Part shown: positions 51,467 to 61,371 of the stretch, piece by piece | Layout: every line of letters begins with the position of its first letter | How positions within the stretch are numbered: position 1 is the first letter of the stretch | DNA from: Reticulitermes speratus | Lineage: Eukaryota; Arthropoda; Insecta; Blattodea; Rhinotermitidae | Direction of reading: 5' to 3' | NCBI GenBank assembly: GCA_021186555.1 | Contig: JAJKFL010000004.1 | Span: 25,200,406 to 25,264,405 of the forward strand | Length of the DNA stretch: 64,000 nucleotides | Notes under the pieces: generated by a model | The model's database searches: none | What the model saw: only the letters and a program-made list of their open reading frames with translations | What the model was told of the DNA's origin: nothing | Position numbers and translations under genes: made by a program

Positions 51467-54400
51467 CCACACACACACACACACACACACTTGTTTTTAG
51501 AGGGATCATAGAAAAAAGGGGTGAATGTGGGACAATGACAATTGTGGGAAAGTTTCCAAGGTGTCAGAGTAATAGTGACCACAATAAATAAACAATACTT
51601 GTGGGAAAACAATGCACAGGGGAATGATGGATAGAGGTTTCACTGTATTACAGTGTGATGCATATTCAGATCAGTGCTGCCATTTCATTTTAATCAGCTG
51701 AATTAAATTTTCAAAATATCACAATAATATGAACTGTGGTAAATGTTCTAGTGATGAAACTTGCTAACATGCAACAATTTCACTTACAAAAACACATATT
51801 TTACAAGAATTTTTGTTTTCTAAAGTACATCATCACTCCCCGAGTCCATGCCAAGATAAAAGCAATGTGTGGTGAAGCTCAGGGATCCTGGACATCATAT
51901 TAACGATGCCAGGTCTTGAAAAGAGCCCTTTCAAGGGTCAAAGTATTAATTCATATTCTGTGTAAATCATATACAGAAAGTCCCCGACTTACGTAAGTGG
52001 ATCGTTCCGCAACACTATGCGTAAGTCGATTTTTACGTAACTCGGAGCCATGTTTTATTATATACCTTATACACAATAATAATAATTGATACAATAAATA
52101 ATCAATAAAAAATATTACAAATAATAAAAAACATAATAATAATTAATAATCGATACTGGAGTCACTGTCGTATTCAATTGAGGCAGAGGCAGGGGTGGGT
52201 GTGGTGGTGGTAGTGGCACAAGAAGTTTTTTACGTAAGTCCGGATCTACGTATGTCGGAGCTACGTAAGTCCGGGCCCGTCTGTACTTTATGTAAGAAAG
52301 GCTTGTAAATTACGCACCTTTTGTAAATAAAACTGTTTACAGTCACGTATGAACGTGGGACTTTTAAGTCAAAATGCTAATGAATAACTTTTTAAACAAG
52401 TATTTTGTGTATCAAACTGTGGTGGTGGAGCATACAATGATCTGCTGCAATGGCATATTTGATCTTTATGTCAATGCATATCTCCTACCCTCCTGTCTGC
52501 CAGCAAATATGGATCACCCCTGATCTTCTGAAAAGCCTACTCAACGTCCCACTATAGCCATTAACATAAATCCTTGTTTTTCTTCAAAGTAAACTTGCTT
52601 AAGACATATCAGGCATAAATAACTACAATTAATGGACAGCAGAGATACTCCACATACAAAAAATAAACAGAAATTGCATATAATGCCAACATATTCTTAC
52701 ATCAATTCTGATTTTGGACATAAGCACCCTGAATAAAAGAAGGCAAGCCAAACTTGCTTGGTGGACTTCATCACGTAGTGAAAAAAAAGATAAAATGAGT
52801 GTCAGATTAAAGAAACCTCCGTACTTTACACATCATATAGTGCATTCATACTTCATCAATATTACAAAACTATAAAACACAGCAAGAAATGGTATGCTCA
52901 CCAGAAGTGGAAGATGCTACAGTGCTCCCCAGTACCAATTCCTGTAAACCCGTGGCCGTTTTAAACGTCAACTTCACTTCCAGATGTTTGCATACCGCTT
53001 GGGCCTGGTTTGCTAAGGTCAGCTGGTCCTTCAGACACAACTATTTCTGCCTGTGGCTTCTTCCTTTCACTAAATGTCAGCGGTTGTCCACTTGGAGTCA
53101 AGCGAGCAAATGCACCACCTGAATTAGAATCTGCAACAAATTCTTCAAACTCCTCACCCTCAACTTCCATTTTGGCAACAGATGTTGAACTAGTAGATGG
53201 TGGTGTTGGTGGGGGAGGTGGTGGTGGTGGTGGGGGAGGTGGCGGCGGCGGCGGTGGTGGTGGAGGCGGTTCCTTGCTGAATGACAGATCCTGAGGGCCT
53301 TCCTCTGTTGATGGTACGAGTGGTGTACAGTTTATGTTAACATCTGGACTTGGATCATTTAACTTCATTTGTGCTGTTTCCTCCTCCTCAATCTCACGGA
53401 ACAGGTGGTCAAATGCATCGAAATTAGTCCTGTTGAGAGAGGGAAAATGCTGCTTAACATGCCAACAAGAAGTACTGTGAATGTCCAAATGAAGCAGTGA
53501 ACATGAGAGTGTGAGTAGTGAATTTAAAAAAAAAAAGTTGGCATATATGAAGCAGAGAAATATGACAGGAACAATGACCATGGCAAGATTGGTGGAACTG
53601 AATAAAGGCCAGTGATGTTAAAGAGGAAAGTAATCATACAGAAAATTAGGTCCTCCTTCTGTATGACGATGGAAACTGGTCTAGTGATTGGGATTAGCTC
53701 TTTCCAATGGACCCTTCAGATTAAATCCTCCACTTGAATAAAGAAGGAAACAACCAATTTCTAAAATGATATGCTCTGAGCATAAAATCCATGCATTGGA
53801 TAATGAACTGTCTGTACTGCAATTTTAAAGATTCCACAAACATAAACAGGCACACAATTACATAAACAAAATCTTCAAACTGTACCTGTGATATGTAAGT
53901 TGTTCTTTGTTCATGTTAGTGTCTTCAGTAACAGCTTTACTGGGTCCTGGCTGGGGCTGTGGTTTGGCAGTTACTTCTGTAGTAGCTGATGCATGCCTTT
54001 CTTCCATTTCGCCGCTGCTACTCGGCCCAGGTCCCAGATGTGTGCTGCTAGCTGCGTTCATGTATGGGCTTCCACTTGCATTTTCTGCAGTTCTCATAGA
54101 CAGGCCAAGTCGGGTTGGTAAGACTTCTAATGGATTATATGTTCCTGGTGGACCTGTGCCTAGTAAAACAGGGTATGTATAATTAAAATTTTGGGAAGAA
54201 TGCAGACAGAATGGAATAGAATGTGATGTACCGATGGGAAGCTGGGTGTACCCCACACCAATCTGAACATGGAAATGGATAGAAAAATCCTCTGCTAGTC
54301 AGCAATCAAACCATGGTTTCCAATCTGTAGCTAGTAACTTTATACTGACTGTGCTATGTGTCATGAGAAGAACATCCCACTGTAAGCAGGACCGGGCACA

Positions 54401-57400
54401 TTTCATGTCGTTAGTGTATCTATGACATTCTTACTACTGTCATGCAACATCCAAGAACAATTTATTAAGTTACATCTAGAAAGGGGGGGGGGGGGGGGGG
54501 GACCATTTATCACACATTTTCTTCACCCACTCTAAGGACCAAGTTTCACATATTTTGGAGACCTCATGAAGCTGGCACATTCTAACAGTGCAAGAATTAC
54601 ATACCAAAATGAACACTGCAAAAACAGTTTCCCACTTCTTGTGCTTAAAACTTGTGGTCTTTCTCCCACCTTTCACCATGCTAAAGCAAATTCCATATAA
54701 TCATATACGTGCTGTTCAGTTACACCATGATATTCGTGTATGACTTTTTGTAAAAGTGTAAAAAAACCATCCTTCAGTCAAGTATTCTAGTATTTTCTGT
54801 CCGTGAACAGTGAATAAAATTATTAACACAAATGGTTCCTTTGCTTACAAGGTAAGAGACCCAAAAGTCCAATGGACTGGAGGTTAGGTAGACCCCTGAG
54901 GTGTACTGCCTGTCCTACCCATTCAGTGCAAACCTTATTGACTGCGCCATCCTCGTCTATATTCTGTCTGTAACAATTACTGGCAGTCCAGACAATGAAT
55001 GATCTTACATAACATGATACAAACTATGCTCCATATTGTTTACAGTTCACAGATCACCACATATCAGGGTACAGAGCCATACAAACACTGCCAAAATATA
55101 TAAAACAACTTAACTTACACCATGACTTTCTAGATGATGACTCACTCAACCCTCTGGTGCCTAACATCATGTATACCTGTCATGTGGTGCGGTGCTTAAA
55201 CTGAAAAACGTGAGGTTAAGGTAACAGCATTTAATGGCCTTCTTTATGCAGCTCTCACTCACATTTCAGTCTTCTGCAGCCCCCACAGGGCATTTAATTC
55301 TGACAATGAAGGGTTAATAGATAATAACTAAATTACCTAAGCAGCCAACTTATGAAACTATACTAATGTACCTGATGCTGGCACTGTAATTGGCTGTTTA
55401 GGCATACCAAACAGCTCTTCTCTTCTTGCATTGGGTTGTAAGAGATGTGGCTGGTCTGCCAGAGGCAAAGCTTCAGACATAGGTGTGTCAAAGGGATCTG
55501 GTGGTGGACAACCCAGGCACAAAGTAGAGTCTGAGCGCTGAAGGAACGGGTTCTTGCGTCCTTTTCCACTGGGACTAACGGCGTTTATACCCATTACTCC
55601 AGTTCCAGGTCCAACTGTTTCTTGCTCATCAACTGAATCAGTCTCCATCGCTACTGAGTGATTCAATTCATCATCTCCCTCATCATTATCATTTTCATCC
55701 TAAGCACAAAATGTATAAACTTTGACTTTACTCATCCAACTGTAACGTGTCTCAGCAGCACACTCACCTCTGTACCAACAGCTCTTTTTAGAGCAAAAGA
55801 AAATCACAAACAATTATTACATGAGAATAATAATTATTACTGCATGGCTTTCCTCACCATACAACCAGGGGATCGTTGTTATCCAAGTTTCTGACATCAA
55901 TTTCTCTCCATACACAGGGCTAAATTTGCTGTGCAACTATATGTAAAAATTTAACCGATAATAATAATTCTGTGTACTGAATGTTTATGGTGCAGTCACA
56001 AACACCACTAAAATAACAAAAATCACTAATACGTTAGAACAATACATTTTTAAAAACACATTCACATTTAATGTTTGTATATAAACAGTACTGTACACAC
56101 CAACTTTGTCCTCATTAAACCATATTTACATCATTCCTTATGGGCAGAAAACTCCCCACTTAAAGGGGATTCGCTGTAAGTGGTGTCTTTCTTGTTCCAA
56201 CTGACTACGGACAACAAGGACCCCTTCTACACATACTCAGCGAAGTCATACAAATTAGCTGTAGCAAGTGGTTTGACAAACAAATGTGCTGTTGTGACAC
56301 TTGACAGATGTCAATGAATAGCAAGTACCCTTCTATTCACTAGTGACCAGAAGAACTGGTGACATTTTTGGCAAAACCTGGCAGAGTACGCAGTCTGTTT
56401 CTGTTGTTATAAGACAAAAAGAATGAACGAATGAATGACAGAACATAAAAGTAAAAGTTACAGGCTGGGATATCCCAAGCAAAGTCTCATGCCATCACCA
56501 GCATGCAACATCCAGGGATGAGTGGCCACAAAAACATAAATTGTTTTATGACATGAATCCTCTTTCTGGGTGATGGCAGCATGTGGAAGTAACATACAAT
56601 ATACAGCAGAACCCTGTTAAGAAGTCTTTCAAGAGACCAGAGGATTAGGGACTCTTTAAGCGGGAAGACTTATTAAGAGGGAAGCTTATTAAAAGCAATA
56701 GGATTTCGGGACTTTAAAAATCAGACTTCTTACAGGGGAAAATTTCTTATGCGGGAACTTCTTATCCGGGTTCTACTGTATTGCTAAAATAATGACAACA
56801 CACCCCACTTCTACACAGTGCCCTCATACAGAAACAAGATCCATATTAGCACTGAATCAACATGAAAACCATAAATCTTATCAATCTGTCTCAAGCAGTA
56901 ATCTGAAGATTTAAAGGATCTTTAAAAACACAGCTCAGACAAAACCAAACACGCTGCCATAAATGCAGCCCTGGACTTTGAAAATTTCCCTTATTTAATC
57001 CAGTCGGTCAACGAAAAAGTAATTTCACAAAGCACACAATGTGGTTTTACATACTGAAGATGCATGAAATACAAAATATTTAAGTAAGTCCTTTGTATTT
57101 TTTCTGAAAAACTGTTACATGAAATTTTTTTACAAACATGCAGGCCAGCATGCCTAGGTTTTAAAGACACGTGAAAATCCAAAATTATCAAATTCAAACT
57201 TAGTTTTTGCCTTCCCCATTTAAACATAATCCCCACAAAATTGAAAAGGAAATTGAAAAAGACTTTCCTACCTGATCATTCCAAGTTTCCATTGGTAGTC
57301 CATCACGGAGAACTTCAGGATCGGGACTTTCTGTGCCAGATCGCATGTAGTAGATTAAAGCATCAAATACATATGCAATGTGTTTCAATGCTGATACGTC

Positions 57401-60400
57401 CAATATTGGTAAGCTGTCAAGATGTTCAGCATTATGTGCCCGCATCAGAGATAGACAATATGAGAGGAAATCCCTTCGTGCAGAATGTGGATCTGCAGCT
57501 GTAAAAGAATAACAACAATAAAGATGCATTCAGGACTTAAAAACCTGAACCACTCACTGACAGAAAATCAGCATCACCAAACCCAGAATCCAATGGCCAT
57601 GAATTACTTCTCTGTTAGAGTCAAACTGCACATAAAATAGAAACAGTATAAGCAATAACAGACAACCTACACAGTGGCCATGAAGTCTAAACTTTCCCTT
57701 GAAATATATCACACAGATTTTATATATCTTTAAAAACATTTCTATAGCAAAGCAGCCTCACAAGCAGTGTCTTCGGGAAGTGCCGAGATTCAATGGCACC
57801 AGTAAATGAGACTATGAACTTACACTGTCTTCAGATTAGGGTCAGATGATTCAGCTACAACTATGGTAGACACAAATGAGAAAACAAAAGGAAAAAATTG
57901 TTCCACACATAAATCATTTTGAAATGACCACTACAGCCAATGCTGCTGCTCCCCCCCCCCCCCCCCCACTCACTACTATGGCTATGACAATGCAACTGGA
58001 TTTTTATCCATCACTTGATCAAAATACAACATTCTAAAAAGTACTATGTTTCAGAGCCTATCCCAGTCCTCAATTAAAGAGCAGGGAGAATGTTAGCTTC
58101 ATCTAATGGGTCCAACAGAGTAGTTTTTCTACGGTTGTTTTACTTTAAACAGGAGAAAGAGCCAGCCTGTGAAAAGTAGAGTTCCTTCAATGTTGCACCG
58201 AAATGTGGCTACATTACCAAACCAGACCCAGCAAGTAACTCAAAATTCCTTTAACCATAATTACGAGGGCTGTTTGGAAAGTAACCTCCATTTATTTTTA
58301 GCAGCTAACTGAATAAAGCGGCGGAGGTCACACTTGCGTAGTAACTTCATGTAACTCAGTAGCTAGTCAACCATCACTTAAACAGCCATCAGTTGTTCGT
58401 TCTCATCACGTATTGAGTGTTTACAATGTGTGCTGCAATCAATAATCCCACTAGCTGCGAAGTTCGCGCAGTTATTCGGTTTCTTCACGCTAAACAAATG
58501 AGTGCTGCTGATATCCATCACGAATTATGCGTGGTTTATGGACCAAACATAATGAGTGCAGGATCTGTAAGTGGTGTAGAATGTTCAGAAATGGGTGGAC
58601 AAATGTTCACGATGATGAGCGGAGTGGTCAGCCTTCTGTAGTGAATGGCAATCTTGTGCAAAGTGTGAACAAAGAAATTAGAGAAGACCGGCGCTTCACA
58701 ATTTCAGAGCTTTCATTTGAATTTCCACACATTTCATGCACCATTCTCTACGAGATTGTTACACATAAGCTAGACTATCACAAGTTTTGCGCAAGATGGG
58801 TTCCAAAAATGCTTACAGACGCACATAAAACGCAGAGAATGACCTCAGCTTTGACTTTTTTGGAGCGATATTGCAAAGATGGAAATGAATTTCTCAGTCA
58901 TATCATAACCGAAGATGAAACCTGGGTTTCCTGTGTGAATGTTGAAACCAAAGAGCAGTCTAAGCAGTGGATGCACACACATTTACCAAAAAGCAAAGAA
59001 AGTTCAAACAAACTTTGTCTGCCAGAAAGCTGATGGCAACTGTTTTCTGGGACACGAAAGGAGTGTTGCTGGTTGATTTTATGCCGCAAGGAACCACAAT
59101 AACATCAGAAGTGTATTGTGAAACGTTAAAAAGCTGCAAAGGGCCATTCAGAACAAAAGACGCGGAATGCTGACCTCTGGTGTGGTGCTTTTGCATGACA
59201 ACGCGCGACCGCATATGGCAGCTCACACTTGAACATTGCTCGAGCAATTCAACTGGAAATTGTTTGACCACCCTCCTTACAGCCCTGATCTGGCTCCTTG
59301 TGATTACCACCTATTCATGCACATGAAGAATTGGTTGCGATCACAGCACTTCAACAACAACGAGGAGTTGAAAGCAGACGTTGAAACGTGGTTCAGCTCA
59401 CTGGTGGCAGACTTCTTTGAACAGGGCATACTACAGCTTGTCCCCCAGTACGACAAGTGCCTCAATTCCGGCGGTGACTATATTGAAAAATAGGTTAAGC
59501 ATGTAGATATTTATTGTATATAGTAACACATTTTTATCTCATTGTGTGCTTTTTAACAGCTAAACGGAGGTTACTTTCCGAACAGCCCTCGTATGAAGGC
59601 AGTATATTTCTCAAAGTCAAGTATGCAACACTACACAGTGTCAAAACCAAGAATACAATCTTAATGTCATGTAATTACAGTTGCAAGGAACTGAGGGATC
59701 ACAGGCTTGAGCAGAATTTGATCCTATACCCATCTGCTCAGAAGCTCAGTAACGTAACTGATCAGCTAAACTGAATTCTGCACATTATAAACAGAACTTT
59801 GTATAGCAAAGTCTGCCTTGAACTTTTTATTATTAACCTACCACACTGAAATGCAAACTAACTATCTGACTATTATTTATTCTCACCTTCTCTCTCCCGA
59901 GCAGTCCTTGGTGCATCCACACCTCCAGTTGCAAACCCTACAATTCTTGTACTTGTTGCAGTGGCAGAAGAATTTGATGACACAGCTCTATGCCCAGAAC
60001 TCCGGGTACCTCCAGTTCCTGCTGCAGTTCCAGATGTCCCTGACCCCCCTCCTAACACAGACAGTGACAAGGCAGCAGAACCTAGAAGTCCTCCAAGTCC
60101 TCCAGCAACACCTAGTCCAAGACCTGCTGTCTGATGGAGTGGGTGTCCTGGATGTGTTGGATCAGACGAATGTGTCAGAGAGGCACCAAAGCGAAGCTGA
60201 GCTTCAGTTGAATCCATTACAGTTAGTAGCCAATCCCATGTGGGTTTGAGGTGATACTCCAGGTATAACTGTGACAATGTACATCAAAGTAAAGTTCACA
60301 GGACAGCTGAACAGTAGTAAGATGAACATTTCAATATGAAAGCAAGATCCATAGTGTAGAGCTTCCTATGAATAAAATCTAAAGGTGAAAAATGAAAGTC

Positions 60401-60999
60401 TCCTACAAGCTTCAAATATATGGGGAACGTTATGTAAATAATGCTCAGTGGGTTCTTGCTTCATGTGCACGAAAGGGACTGAATGGCAGTGGGTGGCCTG
60501 AAAGTGGATTAATCCACAGTTCCATTTGCCACTCAAAAATACAATAAAGCTGTAAAATAAATCAAAATTAATAATTACTTGTACAAACAGTGATTATTTC
60601 ACATCAGGTCACACCATGCTGTCAACTCGGAAATTATTTGGACTGGAAATGGAAACAGTTTCATGAAAATTTATTGCACAATTTCATATTCTACATTAAA
60701 CTGAAAATTGATGATACACAAAACCAAAGCTCATAGTGGTGCTCTCTGCTGTGCTCAGAAGGGGTAATGCATCAGGGTTCTTCAGGTTCAGTTTGGTTCA
60801 ACATGTAACCATGAAAATAAGTTTTTCAAAAACAAAAATTTCTGAGAGAATTAAACATGACACTACCTGACAAAGAGTCAAATCCTAACACATCCTGATT
60901 TTGAAAGAAATGTAAATGATTCAGCAGATTGTACTGTGCTTCATCCAAGGATCTGTTCTCTCCAGGATGCCAGAAGTTTGACCTCCAGTGGCACATACC
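33625..60999 (-). CDS. hyd: E3 ubiquitin-protein ligase hyd/UBR5, C-terminal ~1,350 aa (17 exons; 5' part outside window)
   Basis: HECT-type N-degron ubiquitin ligase. Exons in transcript order: 60999-60867, 60268-59887, 57498-57272, 55699-55372, 54159-53886, 53429-52996, 51380-51175, 49281-49124, 48588-48369, 46713-46525, 45800-45675, 45505-45118, 42073-41875, 41216-41010, 39686-39539, 37612-37382, 33837-33625 (stop TAA). From the second exon on, every junction uses GT-AG sites and keeps frame. Diagnostic stretches match human UBR5 as I remember it: [108 protein letters not shown]. The product acts in nucleus and cytoplasm in protein turnover and signalling. The UBA and UBR-box regions would lie upstream, beyond the window. 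The junction of the first two listed exons is out of frame with the sites chosen, so a small exon is probably missing there. Confidence 0.96.
33985..34686 (-). mobile_element. pogo-type deletion derivative retaining a helix-turn-helix
   Basis: Inverted ends CCGTATATTCTCGAATCTAA (33985 on) and its complement ending at 34686, both flanked by TA. The - strand carries [20 protein letters not shown] and [19 protein letters not shown], the N-terminal DNA-binding helix-turn-helix of pogo-family transposases. There is no DDE domain. The element is therefore non-autonomous but could still encode a DNA-binding fragment. It lies in the last intron of hyd/UBR5 in the same orientation as the gene. Confidence 0.85.
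35078..37266 (+). mobile_element. Tigger/pogo DNA transposon, nearly full length
   Basis: Inverted ends CAGTGAAACCTCTATCCATC (35078 on) and its complement ending CACTG at 37266, each flanked by TA; 2,189 bp. The transposase begins at ATG 35623 ([20 protein letters not shown]). It changes frame once near 35710 and then runs open to 37147 (470 codons) with a CENP-B-type DNA-binding region and a DDE core: [31 protein letters not shown]. The usual third acidic residue (LQPLDQG-type) reads N here. Lies antisense in the last intron of hyd/UBR5. Confidence 0.92.
38323..38496. mobile_element. Short MITE with CAGTAAAACCCC ends
   Basis: 174 bp. Ends CAGTAAAACCCCTATTTAAT and GGGGTTTTACTG are inverted, with TA on each side, and the interior repeats ACTAAAT motifs. 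Typical pogo-derived MITE. It lies in an hyd/UBR5 intron (between 37612 and 39539). Confidence 0.8.
38617..38900. repeat. 72-bp minisatellite, four copies
   Basis: Units start CACAACCATCAGAT at 38619, 38691, 38763 and 38835, spaced exactly 72 bp, with few differences. Because 72 is divisible by three, frames stay open on both strands (107 and 96 codons). I treat these as repeat by-products. Intronic to hyd/UBR5. Confidence 0.95.
42860..43025 (+). repeat. Degenerate tail repeat with hammerhead-like core
   Basis: Contains ACCTGAAGATGAAGG and CTGCTGAAACAG, then GGCAGTAACTTTCATAG and GCTGCCATGAGAACCT. The same ending recurs at 48220-48330. The core order CTGAAGA...GAAAC matches the Penelope-type tails here, but the stem is poor. 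Confidence 0.5.
45118..45505 (-). CDS. hyd: hyd/UBR5 exon with MLLE (PABC) domain
   Basis: After a low-complexity Gly/Ser stretch comes [20 protein letters not shown], then [20 protein letters not shown]. This is the MLLE fold shared with the C-terminal domain of poly(A)-binding protein, including the K-I-T-G-M-L-L-E signature. MLLE binds PAM2 peptides, and in UBR5 it lies next to and regulates the HECT domain. The exon ends in phase 1 at a GTAAAG donor. Confidence 0.95.
45675..45800 (-). CDS. hyd: hyd/UBR5 exon (source of the inverted copy)
   Basis: A 126-nt exon encoding [20 protein letters not shown] and a basic tail (LRTREREMRRHAQ-like). An antisense, diverged copy of this exon with parts of both flanking introns lies at about 47265-47560. 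Confidence 0.95.
47265..47560 (+). pseudogene. Inverted antisense copy of an hyd/UBR5 exon with flanking intron
   Basis: The + strand reads a pyrimidine tract, CTACAG, then [20 protein letters not shown] and [11 protein letters not shown], then CTCAG-GTAACT. It is a recognisable copy of the exon at 45675-45800 on the other strand. Similarity continues into the downstream intron (GTTATGTGTTTTCTATGTTACAG against GTTACATGCTTTCTGTGTTGCAG, shown in halves), so it arose at DNA level, not by retrocopying. A short tandem duplication (CTCAGGTAACT twice, 47430-47475) is private to the copy. The frame is open, but the orientation prevents use in hyd mRNA. Confidence 0.88.
47783..47870 (+). repeat. Two hammerhead-like tail motifs
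   Basis: First: CTGAAGA (47783-47789), GGAGG (47791-47795), loop, CCTCC (47805-47809), GAAA (47810-47813), then TTTA-GGC that could pair with upstream GCC. Second: TTGAAGA near 47838, GATC/GATC, GAAACATGATGG. The first keeps a perfect stem II. Both are in the intron that also carries the inverted exon copy. Confidence 0.5.
48220..48330 (+). repeat. Degenerate tail repeat with hammerhead-like core
   Basis: CCTGAAGATGGAGG and CCTCCAAAATATC keep stem II, but GAAA has become AAAA, followed by the GACAGTAACCTTCATTG and ACTGCCATGAGAACCT ending shared with 42860-43025. Confidence 0.5.
51390..51492. repeat. (GA)n followed by (CA)n microsatellite at a splice acceptor
   Basis: About 27 GA dinucleotides followed by about 12 CA dinucleotides. 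On the sense (-) strand of hyd/UBR5 this reads (GT)n then (CT)n and ends roughly 30 nt before the acceptor TTTTTCTAG of the exon 51380-51175. Confidence 0.95.
51590..51645 (-). repeat. Isolated Tigger terminal fragment
   Basis: ATGGATAGAGGTTTCACTG matches, in reverse, the left end of the Tigger element at 35078. No partner end is seen nearby. Confidence 0.6.
51974..52283. mobile_element. Tigger/pogo-type MITE, copy 2
   Basis: Same ends (CAGAAAGTCCCCGACTTACG; GTCTG) and the same interior as 31407-31707, with TA at both sides. The two copies differ by small indels and substitutions. It lies in an hyd/UBR5 intron. Confidence 0.82.
52996..53429 (-). CDS. hyd: hyd/UBR5 exon with long poly-proline tract
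   Basis: Starts [20 protein letters not shown], runs into about 21 consecutive prolines (plus-strand GGT/GGC repeats at about 53208-53270), and continues [42 protein letters not shown]. It ends in phase 1 at a GTATGC donor and joins [12 protein letters not shown] in the next exon. Poly-proline length is likely polymorphic. The human protein has related acidic and PGPSA sequence, but I recall no such proline run. Confidence 0.9.
54481..54501. repeat. Poly-G run
   Basis: Run of about 19 G in an hyd/UBR5 intron. A similar poly-C run lies at 57951-57967. Confidence 0.9.
56604..56778. mobile_element. Short MITE with CAGCAGAACCC ends
   Basis: 175 bp with inverted ends CAGCAGAACCCTGTTAAGAA and CTTCTTATCCGGGTTCTACTG (given in parts; similar to the CAGTAAAACCCC MITE), TA on both sides, and repeated TTCTTA/TTAAG motifs inside. 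Intronic to hyd/UBR5. Confidence 0.78.
58264..59591 (+). mobile_element. Mariner DNA transposon, broken, with intact inverted ends
   Basis: Inverted ends CGAGGGCTGTTTGGAAAGTA and its complement ending at 59591, with TA duplications; 1,328 bp. The transposase pieces read [37 protein letters not shown] (first catalytic Asp), LLHDNARPH (second), [12 protein letters not shown] (third), ending YIEK. At least three frame changes (near 58565, near 58990, and between 59173 and 59187) plus a stop near 59229 break it. All three catalytic aspartates survive as codons. It lies antisense in an hyd/UBR5 intron. Confidence 0.93.
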
Positions 61000-61371
61000 C
61001 TGAACAACCGTGTTTATTATATGACACAAAAGTATCAAAAAGTATGAACACAGGAAGGATCTACTGGAAGCAACACTAGTTGAGATTAAGGCTGATCAGA
61101 TCAACTGACAGTGACTATTCACATTCCTAGGAAAAGAAGGAAACTTTTCCTATGCTACCCATTTGTCAAGCTCCTAAAATTCAGAGTATGTTTTACGATG
61201 TTTTATTACCCTAACCAAGCAAGTTTCAGTTTCTGAGCACAGCAACAAGTGACATGTCATTACTTTGTATCATCTTCTAAGTCAAATTTGGCTCCATTAC
61301 AGCACAGTACTTAGGCTAGTGCAAGAAATCATAACCCAGTCATTAAGAAGACTAAGCTAATTAACTAAAAT

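Noticed and set aside
52905-52950. Possible 42-nt hyd/UBR5 exon between TTTACAG and GTGAGC on the - strand ([13 protein letters not shown] reading)
   Set aside because: The exons 53429-52996 and 51380-51175 join directly in frame (PGPS then ADTSLSEEN), matching the UBR5 pattern; adding this piece breaks phase.
60457-60508. Candidate small hyd/UBR5 exon after a TTTCAG acceptor
   Set aside because: No donor gives the length 3n+2 needed to restore the frame before a stop; kept only as an open question.
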